From: Novosphingobium sp. G106
Lineage (GTDB): Bacteria > Pseudomonadota > Alphaproteobacteria > Sphingomonadales > Sphingomonadaceae
DNA length: 64,000 nt
Assembly (NCBI RefSeq): GCF_019075875.1
Contig: NZ_JAHOOZ010000001.1
Span: 4,964,001 to 5,028,000 of the forward strand
Reading direction: 5' to 3'
The notes under the pieces were generated by a model. The model was not told the origin of the DNA. It did not search any database and was given only the letters and a program-made list of their open reading frames with translations. Shown piece by piece: positions 42,999 to 52,536 of the stretch (the first letter of the stretch is position 1; the number at the start of each line of letters is the position of its first letter). The translations under genes and the position numbers were made by a program.

Positions 42999-43342
42999 TG
43001 GATTCGAACCCCTTGCGTGAGACCCTGCGGCAGATGCTTGCCGTGCTCGAGGCCGAACGGCAGGCGCTTGCCGGGCTCGACATCGAGGCGATCCTGGGCA
43101 CCGCGGCCGACAAGGACAAGCTCTGCGGCACGCTCGACAAATCGGGCGTGACCCGGATCGACGAGGAATGCCGCGGCATGCTCGAAGCGGCCAAGCGGCT
43201 GAACGAGGTCAATCGCCAGGTGCGGAACCTGATCGCGGCCAATGTTTCGGCGCGCCTCGACCATCTGACCGGCGCTCCGCCGATCTACCGCGCCGGCAAT
43301 ACGCCGCGCAGCGCCTACAGTTACGCGGCCGCCCGGGTCTGA
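42998..43342 (+). CDS. flgN: flagellar export chaperone FlgN
   Basis: A 114-residue helical protein. LRETLRQMLAVLEAERQALAGLDIEAI and the later EAAKRLNEVNRQVRNLIAANVSARLDHLTG have the FlgN pattern. It is the chaperone for FlgK and FlgL. It starts in the flgM stop (TAATG), the usual flgM-flgN arrangement. Confidence 0.85.
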   Translation: MDSNPLRETLRQMLAVLEAERQALAGLDIEAILGTAADKDKLCGTLDKSGVTRIDEECRGMLEAAKRLNEVNRQVRNLIAANVSARLDHLTGAPPIYRAGNTPRSAYSYAAARV

Positions 43343-43394
43343 TCCCGCTCGGCCGCCTGTCCCCTCGCAACATGGCGCAGGGGATCGGGGGGCG

Positions 43395-43430
43395 GGCGTG
43401 CTATGCCTTCTGAAAGGCGCATAGCACGCC
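43395..43430 (+). terminator. hairpin terminator after flgMN
   Basis: A perfect 12-bp stem, GGCGTGCTATGC / GCATAGCACGCC (43395-43406 / 43419-43430), with a 12-base loop, followed by TTCTTCC. It lies between flgN and the sigma54 promoter of the transglycosylase gene. Confidence 0.7.
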
Positions 43431-43508
43431 TTCTTCCGCCGGCTTCCAGCTTGGCGAAAAAAATACCTAGCTCGAAAATTGCCCCTTAAAATTTCTAGGG
43501 GCGGAAAT

Positions 43509-43524
43509 TGGCACGATGCTTGCT
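43509..43524 (+). promoter_or_regulatory. sigma54 promoter of the transglycosylase-flhA-fliA unit
   Basis: TGGCAC-GATGC-TTGCT at 43509-43524, a full -24/-12 consensus match. The transcript would start near 43535, about 28 bases upstream of the TTG start at 43563. Confidence 0.85.
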
Positions 43525-43562
43525 GAGTAAGCTTCCGGTTCATTTTGTTCCGGGAGTTTGGC

Positions 43563-44483
43563 TTGAGCGAGCCGCAGTCAGTTACGGGAGTCCAGGCAGG
43601 CCGCACCCCTACCGATAACGGTAGCGTGCGGGCTGCCATCGCTCGCGCCGCGCAGGCGACGGGCGTGGACTTCAACTATCTGCTAGCCCAGGCCAAGCTC
43701 GAATCCAGCCTCAATCCCACGGCAAAGGCGCCGACCTCCAGCGCGGCCGGGCTCTATCAGTTCACCCGCGGGACCTGGCTGCAGACGCTCGAGAAGCACG
43801 GCGGCAACCACGGCATGGACTGGGCCGACGATGCGATCGACGGCGGCCGCGTCACCGATCCGCTGGCGCGCTCGCAGATCATGGCGATGCGCTACGATCC
43901 CGGCACCTCGGCGATGATGGCGGCCGAGCTGGCCAACGACAACCGCAGCGATCTGCGCGCTGTGCTGGGTCGCGAGCCCGACTCCGCCGAACTCTATGTC
44001 GCGCATTTCCTGGGTTCGGGCGGCGCCACAGACTTCTTCTCGGCGCTGAACAGCAACCCGCTGCAGAGCGCCGCCGCGGTCCTGCCCAAGGCGGCCGCGG
44101 CCAACCGCACGATCTTCTACGATCCCTCCGGCGCGCCGCGCTCGGTCGCCGGCGTCATGGAAGTGCTGCGCGGCAAGGTCACTTCGGCGATGGAAAACGG
44201 GCCGATCCCCTCGGTCGAGGACTATCCCCTCGCCGCGCCCGCCGTGCCGCAGTTCGTCGGCGGTCCTATCGCCCGGCAATTCGCTGCCGCGCGGCAAGAG
44301 ATGTCCGGGCCGGCAGGCGGGCAGATTTCATCTTCAGCCGGAGACATGGCAGCCCCAGCGGCCCGTCCCTCGATGGCCGAGACGCTGCGCACGGCATTCG
44401 CCGGCACCGGCGGTGAAGGCCAGGGCGCCGTGCCCGACTTCGTTCGCGCCGCCTACGGCCAGTTCCAGAAATTCGGATTGTGA
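43563..44483 (+). CDS. flagellum-associated lytic transglycosylase (SLT domain)
   Basis: A 306-residue protein. The SLT domain shows the catalytic Glu47 (LLAQAKLESSLNPTAK) and AGLYQF (62-67), then DPLARSQIMAMRYDPGTSAMMAAEL and VAHFLGSGGATDFF. It cuts peptidoglycan for rod passage and probably partners the single-domain FlgJ. The TTG at 43563 is preferred for its GGGAG ribosome site (43552-43556); a TTG at 43545 is also open. The C-terminal region is Ala/Pro-rich and ends with VRAAYGQFQKFGL. Confidence 0.85.
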   Translation: MSEPQSVTGVQAGRTPTDNGSVRAAIARAAQATGVDFNYLLAQAKLESSLNPTAKAPTSSAAGLYQFTRGTWLQTLEKHGGNHGMDWADDAIDGGRVTDPLARSQIMAMRYDPGTSAMMAAELANDNRSDLRAVLGREPDSAELYVAHFLGSGGATDFFSALNSNPLQSAAAVLPKAAAANRTIFYDPSGAPRSVAGVMEVLRGKVTSAMENGPIPSVEDYPLAAPAVPQFVGGPIARQFAAARQEMSGPAGGQISSSAGDMAAPAARPSMAETLRTAFAGTGGEGQGAVPDFVRAAYGQFQKFGL

Positions 44484-44488
44484 GTGGT

Positions 44489-46612
44489 ATGAAAGCGTTC
44501 ACCCGCTCATTCAAAGGTTCTGCGCTGGCGCTTCCCGCCGGTATCCTGGCACTTATCGGCCTGATGATCGTGCCGGTCCCGGCCGTGCTGCTCGACGTTT
44601 CGTTCGTGCTCAACATCGCGCTGTCGGTCGCCATCCTGATGGCGGCGATGAATGCGGGCAAAGTGCTCGACTTTTCGTCGTTCCCCACCGTTCTGCTGTT
44701 CGCGACCCTGCTGCGCCTGGCGCTCAACGTCGCCTCGACCCGCGTCGTGCTGGTTCACGGGCACGAAGGCGAATCCGCCGCGGGCCACGTCATCGAAGCC
44801 TTCGGCGCCTTCCTCATCGGCGGCAATTTCGTCGTCGGCATCTTCGTCTTCATGATCCTGATGATCATCAACCTGGTCGTCGTCACCAAGGGCGCGGGCC
44901 GCGTCTCGGAAGTGTCCGCGCGCTTCACCCTCGACGCCTTGCCGGGCAAGCAGATGGCGATCGACGCCGATCTCTCCGCCGGCCTGCTAACCGCGGACGA
45001 GGCCAAGGCCCGCCGCGTCGAAGTGGCGACCGAGGCCGAATTCTACGGCGCTATGGACGGTGCCAGCAAGTTCGTGAAGGGCGACGCGGTCGCCGCGCTG
45101 CTGATCCTGGGCGTCAACATCATCGCCGGCTTCTGCCTGGGCATGCTCAGCCACGGGCTTACCGCGCATCAGGCCGCTTCCGCTTATATCACCCTGGCCA
45201 TCGGCGACGCGCTGGTCGCGCAGGTCCCCTCTCTGCTGCTCTCGATCGCCGCCGCCGTCATCGTCACCCGGGTTGCCGACAAGAGCGACCTTGCCGGCCA
45301 GATCGGCAGCCAGTTCGCCGCGCCCGGCACCTGGCTTCCGGTCGCTTTCATCCTGGGCGGCATCGGTGCGATCCCGGCCATGCCGCAGATGATCTTCCTG
45401 CCGGCCGCGGGCATGGCCCTGTGGATCTGGCACATGCTGCGCAAGCGCCAGGAACGCCTGTCGCGCCCCGTCGAAGAGGCACCCGCGCCGCCCGCCGACC
45501 CGGCCAAGATCACCCTGCAGGACGTGTCCGACCACACGCTGGTCACGATCGAGCTCGGCTATGGCCTGGTCCACCTGGTCGACGACCGCCACGGCTCGCC
45601 GCTGGTTGCGCGCGTCACTGGCGTACGCAAGCAGCTAAGCCAGGCCTTCGGCTTCGTCGTGCCGCAGTTCCGCGTGCGTGATGCGCTCGAGATCGGGCCG
45701 AACGATTACCGCATCATGCTGGGCGGCGTGCCGCTGGGCGGAGCGAGCATCATGCCCAACAAGATCCTGGCGATCAACGCGGGCGAGGCGCGCGAAGGCC
45801 ACCAGCTCAAGGGCCAGGAGACCTGGGACCCGAGCTTCGGCTGCCCGGCGATCTGGGTCGATCCCACGGCGCGCGACCATGCCATCGCCGAAGGCTTCCT
45901 GACCGTCGATGCCAGCACCGTCATCGCCACGCACCTCAACCAGTTGCTGTCCGAGCGGCCGCAGACCCTGCTCGGCCCCGACGAGGTCCGCTCGCTGCTC
46001 GACAGCGTCAAGGAGAATGCCGGGGGCCTGGTCGAGACCGTCTATCCGACGCCGCTGACGCTGGCCGCCGTGACCCGGCTGCTGCGCGCGCTGCTCGAGG
46101 ACGGCATCCCGATCACGCACCCGCTGCCGATCCTCGCCAGCCTCAGCCAGTCGGTCCAGTCGACCACCGATCACGACCGCCTGGTCGAGCTGCTCCGCGC
46201 CGATCTCGGCACGCTGATCGTCGGCCGCATCTGCGGCCCCAGCGAGCGCCTGCCGGTGATCACGCTCGACGCCCAGCTCGAGAACATGATCGTCCAGGGC
46301 ATGCAGGACCCGACGACCGGCCAGCCGGTCATCGAGCCCGACCTCGCGCGCTCGATCGGCGAGCATATCGCCGGGCTGATCGCGCGGCGCGGTCCCGGCG
46401 CGATCCCGCTGGCGCTGATCGTCCAGCCGCGTGCGCGCCGCGCTCTGGCCTCGCTGCTCAAGCTCCGCGCGCCGTCGTGCCTGGTGCTCTCGATTGCCGA
46501 ACTTCCCGCTGCCCAGCCGATCGAAGTGATCGACGTGGTCGGCGGTCCATCGCCGCAGGCCGCGGGCCTGCCTCATCCCGACTACCAAGACTCTGAAAGC
46601 CTGGCTGCATGA
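44489..46612 (+). CDS. flhA: flagellar export apparatus protein FlhA
   Basis: About 707 residues. An N-terminal membrane part with eight hydrophobic segments contains the family region LDFSSFPTVLLFATLLRLALNVASTRVVL, followed by the loop AKARRVEVATEAEFYGAMDGASKFVKGDA. The C-terminal cytoplasmic docking domain ends at about residue 705. The upstream GTG at 44480 is also possible. It overlaps fliA by 4 bp. flhF and flhG, which often follow flhA, are absent. Confidence 0.95.
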   Translation: MKAFTRSFKGSALALPAGILALIGLMIVPVPAVLLDVSFVLNIALSVAILMAAMNAGKVLDFSSFPTVLLFATLLRLALNVASTRVVLVHGHEGESAAGHVIEAFGAFLIGGNFVVGIFVFMILMIINLVVVTKGAGRVSEVSARFTLDALPGKQMAIDADLSAGLLTADEAKARRVEVATEAEFYGAMDGASKFVKGDAVAALLILGVNIIAGFCLGMLSHGLTAHQAASAYITLAIGDALVAQVPSLLLSIAAAVIVTRVADKSDLAGQIGSQFAAPGTWLPVAFILGGIGAIPAMPQMIFLPAAGMALWIWHMLRKRQERLSRPVEEAPAPPADPAKITLQDVSDHTLVTIELGYGLVHLVDDRHGSPLVARVTGVRKQLSQAFGFVVPQFRVRDALEIGPNDYRIMLGGVPLGGASIMPNKILAINAGEAREGHQLKGQETWDPSFGCPAIWVDPTARDHAIAEGFLTVDASTVIATHLNQLLSERPQTLLGPDEVRSLLDSVKENAGGLVETVYPTPLTLAAVTRLLRALLEDGIPITHPLPILASLSQSVQSTTDHDRLVELLRADLGTLIVGRICGPSERLPVITLDAQLENMIVQGMQDPTTGQPVIEPDLARSIGEHIAGLIARRGPGAIPLALIVQPRARRALASLLKLRAPSCLVLSIAELPAAQPIEVIDVVGGPSPQAAGLPHPDYQDSESLAA

Positions 46613-47367
46613 AACACGATCACAGGTCCTTCGCCACCGGAACGATGGTAAGCGGCGCAGCCGTTGCCGGAGCCTATGGCGGCGACATCGGCGACCGCAT
46701 CCGGCGGTTCTTGCCGATGGTCCGCCGGATCGCCTGGCACGTTCACGGTACCGGCCGGCCGGGCATCGAGATCGAGGATCTGATTCAGTCGGGGCTGGTC
46801 GCGCTGACTGAATGCGCGCAGCGTCATGCCGGTCCGGGCGAGGACGGCTTCGCCGCCTATGCCAAGATGCGCGTGCGCGGCGCCATGGTCGACCTGATCC
46901 GCCGCACGATCCCGCTGTCGCGCGGTGCGTCCGACCGCCGCAAGCAACTGCGCGAACACGAAGAGAAGCTGCGCGTGCAGTTGGGGCGCCAGCCAGCCCC
47001 TGCCGAGCTCGCCCTGGCCATGGGCATCGACGAGAACGAATTGGCGAGCCTGCGTCACGCCAGCGAGCCGCTGCGCTTCGAATCGATGGACGAGGTCTAT
47101 TCTGACAGCGACATGGCTTTCGCTGACGACCGGCCCGACAGTCTCACCCTGCTCCAGGACGAGGAACTGCGCGGCAGTGTGATCGCCGCGATCACCGCGC
47201 TGCCCGAGCGGTTGCAGATGATCATCCAGCTCTATTTCGTCGAGGAACTGAACCTGTCCGAGATTGCGGCCGTGCTCTCGGTCTCGATCCCGCGCGTCCA
47301 CCAGCTCAAGGCGCAGGCGCTCGCGCATCTGCGCAAGGAGCTGGAAAGCGTCGCGGAGGTGATCTGA
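46609..47367 (+). CDS. fliA: RNA polymerase sigma factor FliA (sigma28)
   Basis: A 252-residue sigma factor. Region 2: IEDLIQSGLVALTECAQRH; the region 3 segment is APAELALAMGIDENELASLRH; region 4: ALPERLQMIIQLYFVEELNLSEIAAVLSVSIPRVHQLKAQAL. The class is sigma28 by the length and the DLIQSGLVAL pattern. It should read the CTTAA-N15-GCCGyTyT promoters. Coupled to flhA (ATGA overlap). The gene is the last of this block, before a long palindrome. Confidence 0.94.
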   Translation: MKHDHRSFATGTMVSGAAVAGAYGGDIGDRIRRFLPMVRRIAWHVHGTGRPGIEIEDLIQSGLVALTECAQRHAGPGEDGFAAYAKMRVRGAMVDLIRRTIPLSRGASDRRKQLREHEEKLRVQLGRQPAPAELALAMGIDENELASLRHASEPLRFESMDEVYSDSDMAFADDRPDSLTLLQDEELRGSVIAAITALPERLQMIIQLYFVEELNLSEIAAVLSVSIPRVHQLKAQALAHLRKELESVAEVI

Positions 47368-47368
47368 G

Positions 47369-47471
47369 GCGCTGTTTCGCGCAGAGAGCGCAGAGGTCAC
47401 GGAGATGTAAGGGCGGTGCCTAGGCACCGATTCTCCGGGGCTTCTGCGTTCTCTGCGCGAAACAGGAGCGC
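47369..47471. repeat. about 100-bp palindromic element between convergent fliA and dsbD
   Basis: Outer arms of 22 bp (47373-47394 / 47443-47464) match with a single G-T mismatch; GGAGA/TCTCC (47401-47405 / 47432-47436) and a central GGTGCC-TA-GGCACC dyad (47415-47428) nest inside. The arms carry the GCGCAGAG / CTCTGCGC type of sequence commonly seen between sphingomonad genes. It probably acts as a bidirectional terminator; origin as a REP-like repeat is possible. Confidence 0.75.
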
Positions 47472-49511
47472 TATTTCGCCGTCAGTGCGATCAGCCCGCC
47501 GGGCGTCAGGACCTGCGGTAGCTGCTGCGGCGTGACGCTCTTTGGCGGATACCACATGTAGAGCGGCACGCCGGCAGCGCCCTGCGCGGTCAGGTAGCGC
47601 GTGATCGCCGGATCGCGGCGCGTCCAGTCGCCGCGCAGCACGACGACGCCGGCCTTGGCGAAAGCGTCGCGGACATCGGTGCGCTCGATCGCGACTTCTT
47701 CGTTGACCTTGCAGGTCAGGCACCAGTCGGCGGTGAAATAGGCGAAGATCGGTTTGCCCGATGCTCGGGCCTCGGCCAGCGCGGATTCGCTGAAGGGTTT
47801 GGACGGAAGGATGCCTTGAGCCTCCGCACCGGGCTGCGCTTCGAGGCGGGGCAGGGCGACGAAGCCGGCGATGGTGACCGCTGCCAGCCCTGCGACGCTC
47901 ACCAGCATGACCGAGCGCCCGGCGCGCTGTCCGCGTCCGGCAAAACCCAGAACCACGACCAGCCCGACCGCGAGCGCGGCGCAAGCGAGCGCGAAGGCGT
48001 TGCCGCCGAGCCGGCTCGCCAGCCAGAGCAGCGCCGCCGCGGTCAGCGCCATCGGCAGCGCCATCCAGCGGCGGAACGTCACCATCCACTTGCCGGGCTT
48101 GGGCATCCGTCGGCGCAGTGCCGGGATGAAGGCAATGGCCAAGAACGGCAGGGCGATGCCTAGCCCAAGTGTCGCGAACAGCGCCATTGCCGCCGGCATC
48201 GGCAGCAGCAGCGCCGCGCCCATCGCCGCCGCCATGAACGGTCCGGTGCAAGGTGTCGCGACGAAAGCGGCCAGCAGACCGGTGGCGAAGGCCCCTTGCG
48301 GGCTGCCCGAACTGGCAAAGCCCGGTACGGCGAATTCGAACAGCCCGAGCAGGTTGGCGGTGATCGCCACGGCCAGCAGCAGCAATGCCGCGACCACGCC
48401 CGGCTCCTGGAGCTGGAAGGCCCAGCCGATCTCCTGACCACCCGCGCGCAAGGCCAGCAGCAGAGCGCCCAGCGCCATGCAGGCCAGGATCACGCCCGCG
48501 GTATAGGCCAGCCCCTCGTGCCGCGCCTGCGTCTCGCTCTCGCCGGCGCGGGCGAGGCTCAGCGCCTTGAGGCTGAGGATCGGGAAGACGCAGGGCATGA
48601 CGTTGAGCAGCAGCCCGCCCGCCAGTGCCGCGAGCAGCAGCAGGGGCAGGCTGGTGGTGGGCGCGGGTTTGTCGCTGCCGATTGGCTCGCCGCCGGTAGG
48701 GACTGCGCCCGGAACCGCATCGATGTTCAGCCCGTCGCCCGCGGCATTGAGCCGCAGCACGCCGGGTAATTGCTTCGGATCCTTGGCCAGTATCTTGGGA
48801 CGCTGCAGCTCGACCACCAGCAGGTTGCCGTTGCGGCGGAAGCTCTGGACCGCCGGATAGTCGACCAGCTTGTCCTCGCTCGCGAAGAAATGCGGGCTGT
48901 CCAGTTTCAGACTCGCCGGCAGCGGGATGCCCAGCCGGATCACATTCCCCCTCACGGACGAAATGCGCCTGCGCGCCCAGCGGGGCGGGCAGGGCTGTGC
49001 GCCAGTGGTCGAAACGCGGGTCGGGGGCGCCGCGCGGGCCGATCGTCACCGTGGTTTCGAGCCTAGCCTGCTCGGGAACGCAGATTTCGTGCGTGCAGGC
49101 GAGCCATTGGGCGTCGAGGGTGACAGGTTGACGGCTACCAGGTGTCGCCTTGGCCGACAGAGTCAGCGGCACCAGCAGCGCGTATTCGCGGTCATAGACG
49201 TGGTTCATCAGGCCCGCGATCAGCAGCGTCTGCGGCACCGGATAGAGCGGCTCACCAGGCTTGGCGCCGTCGGGCACCGACCACTTGAGCGTCATGCCGA
49301 GCCCGGCATCGCCGGGGTTCGACCAATAGCCGTGCCAGCCCGCCTCGGGCCGCATATGGATGGCCAACCAGACCGTCTCGCCCGGATTCCCCGCGCTTTC
49401 GGCGACCAGCTCGGCGGCGATATGGGTGGGCGCCGCGTGGGCCGCGTGAGCAAAGGCCAGAATGACACAAAGCTGACACAGCACCGCAACAAGCAGGCGA
49501 TAGCAGCGCAT
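47471..49511 (-). pseudogene. dsbD: thiol:disulfide interchange protein DsbD (ScsB-like), frameshifted
   Basis: Two frames give one 679-residue DsbD-family protein. The N-terminal frame starts near 49511 with a signal peptide (LLVAVLCQLCVILAFAHAAHA) and a DsbD-alpha-like domain (WLACTHEICVPEQA). After the C5 run at 48947-48951 the other frame continues with GNVIRLGIPLPASL, the membrane domain with Cys motifs LNVMPCVFPILSLKAL and ATPCTGPFM, and a C-terminal thioredoxin domain (TADWCLTCK). It passes reducing power across the membrane. One C fewer would restore the frame. The start could also be 49520. Confidence 0.85.
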
Positions 49512-49608
49512 TGTTCGCATGGCTCCTGGGCGAGGGGGCCTTGCGCGCACCGCGCCGGCCAGCCATCACGCCTCTGCCGGTTTCAGGGAAACATTTCAAG
49601 GAATGCCT

Positions 49609-51285
49609 ATGCGCCGCTCTTTCGCCTCGCTTGCCCTTGCCGCCGCAATCGCCGTTTCGGGCACCGCCGGTGCAAAGCCCGCGCGCAAGCCGGCTCCCGC
49701 GCCCGTAGCCCTTTCGCCGACCGCGCCCAAGCTCATCGTGGCGATTTCGGTCGATCAGTTCTCGGCCGATCTCTTCGCGCAGTACCGGCGCCTCTACACC
49801 GCCGGCCTGGCACGGCTGCAGCAGGGCGCAGTGTTCCCATCGGGCTTCCAGTCGCATGCCGCGACCGAGACCTGCCCCGGCCACTCGACGCTGATGACGG
49901 GGGACCGTCCGGCGCGCACCGGTATCATCGCCAACATGTGGTTCGACCCGGCCAATCCCCGCGCCGAGAAGCGGATCTACTGCGCCGAGGACGAGCGCGA
50001 TCCGGCGAGCACGCCCGACGATCCCGTAGTATCGGCCTGGCATCTCAAGGTGCCGACGCTGGGCGAGCGCCTGAAGGCGGTCAGCCCGGCCAGCCGCAAC
50101 GTCGCGGTCTCGGCCAAGGACCGCGCCGTGATGATGATGGGCGGGCATGACATCGACGCCGCCTACTGGTGGCGTCGCGGCGCTTTCGTCACTTTGAACG
50201 GCCGCAAGATCAGCCCCGCGGTGGAGGCGGTGAACGGACTCGCGGCCGATATGATCAAGGCCGGCGACGCGCCGATGGCGCTGCCCGAATGGTGCGCCCC
50301 GCGCGACCGCGCGGTCGCCGCCGGCAGCAAGACCGTAGGCACCGGCCGCTTCCCGCTCGAAGCCGGCAAGGAAGCCGGTTTCCGCACTTCGCCGCGGATC
50401 GATGCCGCGACCGGCGCGCTGGCCGCGCGGTTGGTCGACGAGATGAAGCTCGGCCAGGGCAAGGCGCCCGACGTGCTCTCGGTCAGCTTCTCGGCCACCG
50501 ACTATGTCGGCCACACCTTCGGTACCGAGGGCGCCGAGATGTGCATCCAGATGGCCGAGCTCGACAAGACGATCGGCTCGCTGCTCGACCACCTCGACGC
50601 CAAGGGGATCGACTATGTCGTGGTCCTCTCGGCCGACCACGGCGGCTTCGACCTGCCAGAGCGGCTGACGCAGCAGGCTCTGCCCGGCGCGGTGCGCGTC
50701 GGCTCCGGCCTAGGCCCCGACGAACTGGCGGCGGCGGTCACCGCCAAGTCGGGCGTGACCGCGCCCGGCAGGCTGCTCTACAGCGACGGCCCGTTCGGCG
50801 ATTTCTATTTCTCGGCCGCGCTGAGTGCCGAGGACAAGGCGAAAGCCCAGGCCGCGCTGGTCGAAATCGCCAGGGCCCATCCGCAGGTCGCCGCGGCCTA
50901 TACCAAGGCGGACCTCGCCGCGGTGCCGATGCCCGGCGGCTCGCCGCAGGACTTCACGCTGATCCAGCGCGCCCGCGCCTCGTTCGACCCGCAGCGCTCG
51001 GGCGACGTCGTCATCCTGCTGAACCGCGGCGTCGTGCCGATTCCCGATCCGAGCCGGGGCGCCGTCGCGACACACGGCAGCCCGTGGGACTACGATCGCC
51101 GCGTGCCGATGCTGTTCTGGCGCAAGGGCCTGGCCGGCGAGGAACAGCCGGCCCCGGTCGAGACCGTCGACATCGCCCCGACGCTTGCGGCGATGCTCGG
51201 GCTGGTCGTGCCGCAGGGCGAGTTCGACGGACGCTGCCTGGATATCGACGGCGGTGCGGGGGATACTTGCGCGCCTAAGCGGTGA
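49609..51285 (+). CDS. exported alkaline phosphatase, PhoK-like
   Basis: A 558-residue protein with a signal peptide (RRSFASLALAAAIAVSGTAGA). Metal-binding and active-site regions: AISVDQFSADLF with Asp49, and ATETCPGHSTLMTGDRP with candidate nucleophile Thr88, similar to the Thr of sphingomonad PhoK. Later VVLSADHGGFDLPE and AVATHGSPWDYDRRVPMLFW supply more metal ligands. Its size equals that of PhoK. The ATG at 49609 has AAGGA at proper spacing; the ATG at 49603 touches that site. It is divergent from dsbD. Confidence 0.86.
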   Translation: MRRSFASLALAAAIAVSGTAGAKPARKPAPAPVALSPTAPKLIVAISVDQFSADLFAQYRRLYTAGLARLQQGAVFPSGFQSHAATETCPGHSTLMTGDRPARTGIIANMWFDPANPRAEKRIYCAEDERDPASTPDDPVVSAWHLKVPTLGERLKAVSPASRNVAVSAKDRAVMMMGGHDIDAAYWWRRGAFVTLNGRKISPAVEAVNGLAADMIKAGDAPMALPEWCAPRDRAVAAGSKTVGTGRFPLEAGKEAGFRTSPRIDAATGALAARLVDEMKLGQGKAPDVLSVSFSATDYVGHTFGTEGAEMCIQMAELDKTIGSLLDHLDAKGIDYVVVLSADHGGFDLPERLTQQALPGAVRVGSGLGPDELAAAVTAKSGVTAPGRLLYSDGPFGDFYFSAALSAEDKAKAQAALVEIARAHPQVAAAYTKADLAAVPMPGGSPQDFTLIQRARASFDPQRSGDVVILLNRGVVPIPDPSRGAVATHGSPWDYDRRVPMLFWRKGLAGEEQPAPVETVDIAPTLAAMLGLVVPQGEFDGRCLDIDGGAGDTCAPKR

Positions 51286-51301
51286 GGCCTAGGCCGCGAG
51301 G

Positions 51302-52517
51302 ATGAGCGAAACGCGCGATCTGGTAATCCTCGGCGGCGGCCTCGTCGGCATGACGCTGGCTCTGGCCGCGGCCAGGGCCGGCATCACCAGTCACGTCGTC
51401 GACAAGGCCGCACCCGAGGAACTGACCGCAGAAGGCGCCGACGGCCGCGCCTCGGCGATCTCGACCGCGAGCTGGAACCTGTTCACCAACATCGGCCTGG
51501 CGGGCAGGCTGGAGCCGCTCGGCTGCCCGATCGAGGCGATCGCGGTGACGGACGGAATGAAACCCGGCCGGCTCAATTTCCGGCCCGAGCCCGAGGAAGG
51601 CACCCTTGGGCGGATGTTCGCCAACCGCGACCTGCGGCTCGCGTTGTTCGAAGCGGCGCGGGCCGAGCCGGCGATCGTCTGGCATACCAGCGCCGAACCG
51701 GCCGATCGCGAACGCGGGCCACACGGAGTTTCGGTGACGCTCAAGGACGGCCGTGTGCTGGCAGGCAACCTGCTCGTCGCGGCGGAAGGGCGCCAGTCGC
51801 CGACGCGCGACGAGGCGGGGTTTTCGCTGGCGAAGTGGGATTACAGCCACCGGGCGATGGTGACCGGTCTCTATCACGAGAAGCCGCACGACAACGTCGC
51901 CTGGGAGATCTTCTATCCCGCCGGCCCCTTCGCGCTGCTGCCGCTGCTTGATACCGCCGATGGCCGCCACCGCAGTGCGCTGGTCTGGACCGTGGCGGAA
52001 AAGGACGCGAAAGGTGTGATCGGCCTTTCCGACCGCGCGTTCCTCGGCGAAGTGGCCAAGCACATGCACGGTATCTTCGGCGCGATCGAACTCGCGGCGC
52101 CGCGCATGTCCTATCCGCTGTCTTTCCATCACGCGGGCCGGATCGTCGAGGAACGCCTCGCCGTGATCGGCGATGCCGCGCACGGCATGCATCCGATCGC
52201 CGGGCAGGGGCTCAACCTAGGCCTGCGCGATGTCGGCGCACTGGTCGAGGTGCTGACCGAAGGCATGCGGATCGGGCTCGAGCCCGGCGACGCGCAGGTC
52301 CTCGCCCGCTATGAGAAATGGCGCAGCCTCGATGCCTTCTCGGTCATGGCGGCGACCGACGGGAATCAACCGCCTGTTCGGCGTGCCGGGTCGCCTGCCC
52401 AGCGCCGTCCGCCGCCTCGGCATGGGCGCGATCCAGCGCGTGCCGGCGCTCAAGCGCTTCTTCATGGACGAGGCGCGGGGCGTCTCGGGCCGTCTGCCCG
52501 AACTGCTGCGGGGCTAG
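51302..52517 (+). pseudogene. UbiH/VisC-type FAD-dependent monooxygenase, frameshifted near the C-terminus
   Basis: The main frame gives about 350 residues: FAD-binding GGGLVGMTLALAAARAGI at the start and VIGDAAHGMHPIAGQGLNLGLRD, the second FAD motif of ubiquinone hydroxylases. After ATDG the frame breaks at the G3 run 52361-52363; another frame supplies the expected INRLFGVPGRLPSAVRRLGMG ending at 52517. With one G fewer the protein would be 404 residues, a normal UbiH size. Likely role: a hydroxylation in ubiquinone synthesis. It is 16 bp downstream of the phosphatase gene. Confidence 0.8.
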
Positions 52518-52536
52518 GTCCATCACCGGCCGTGGC

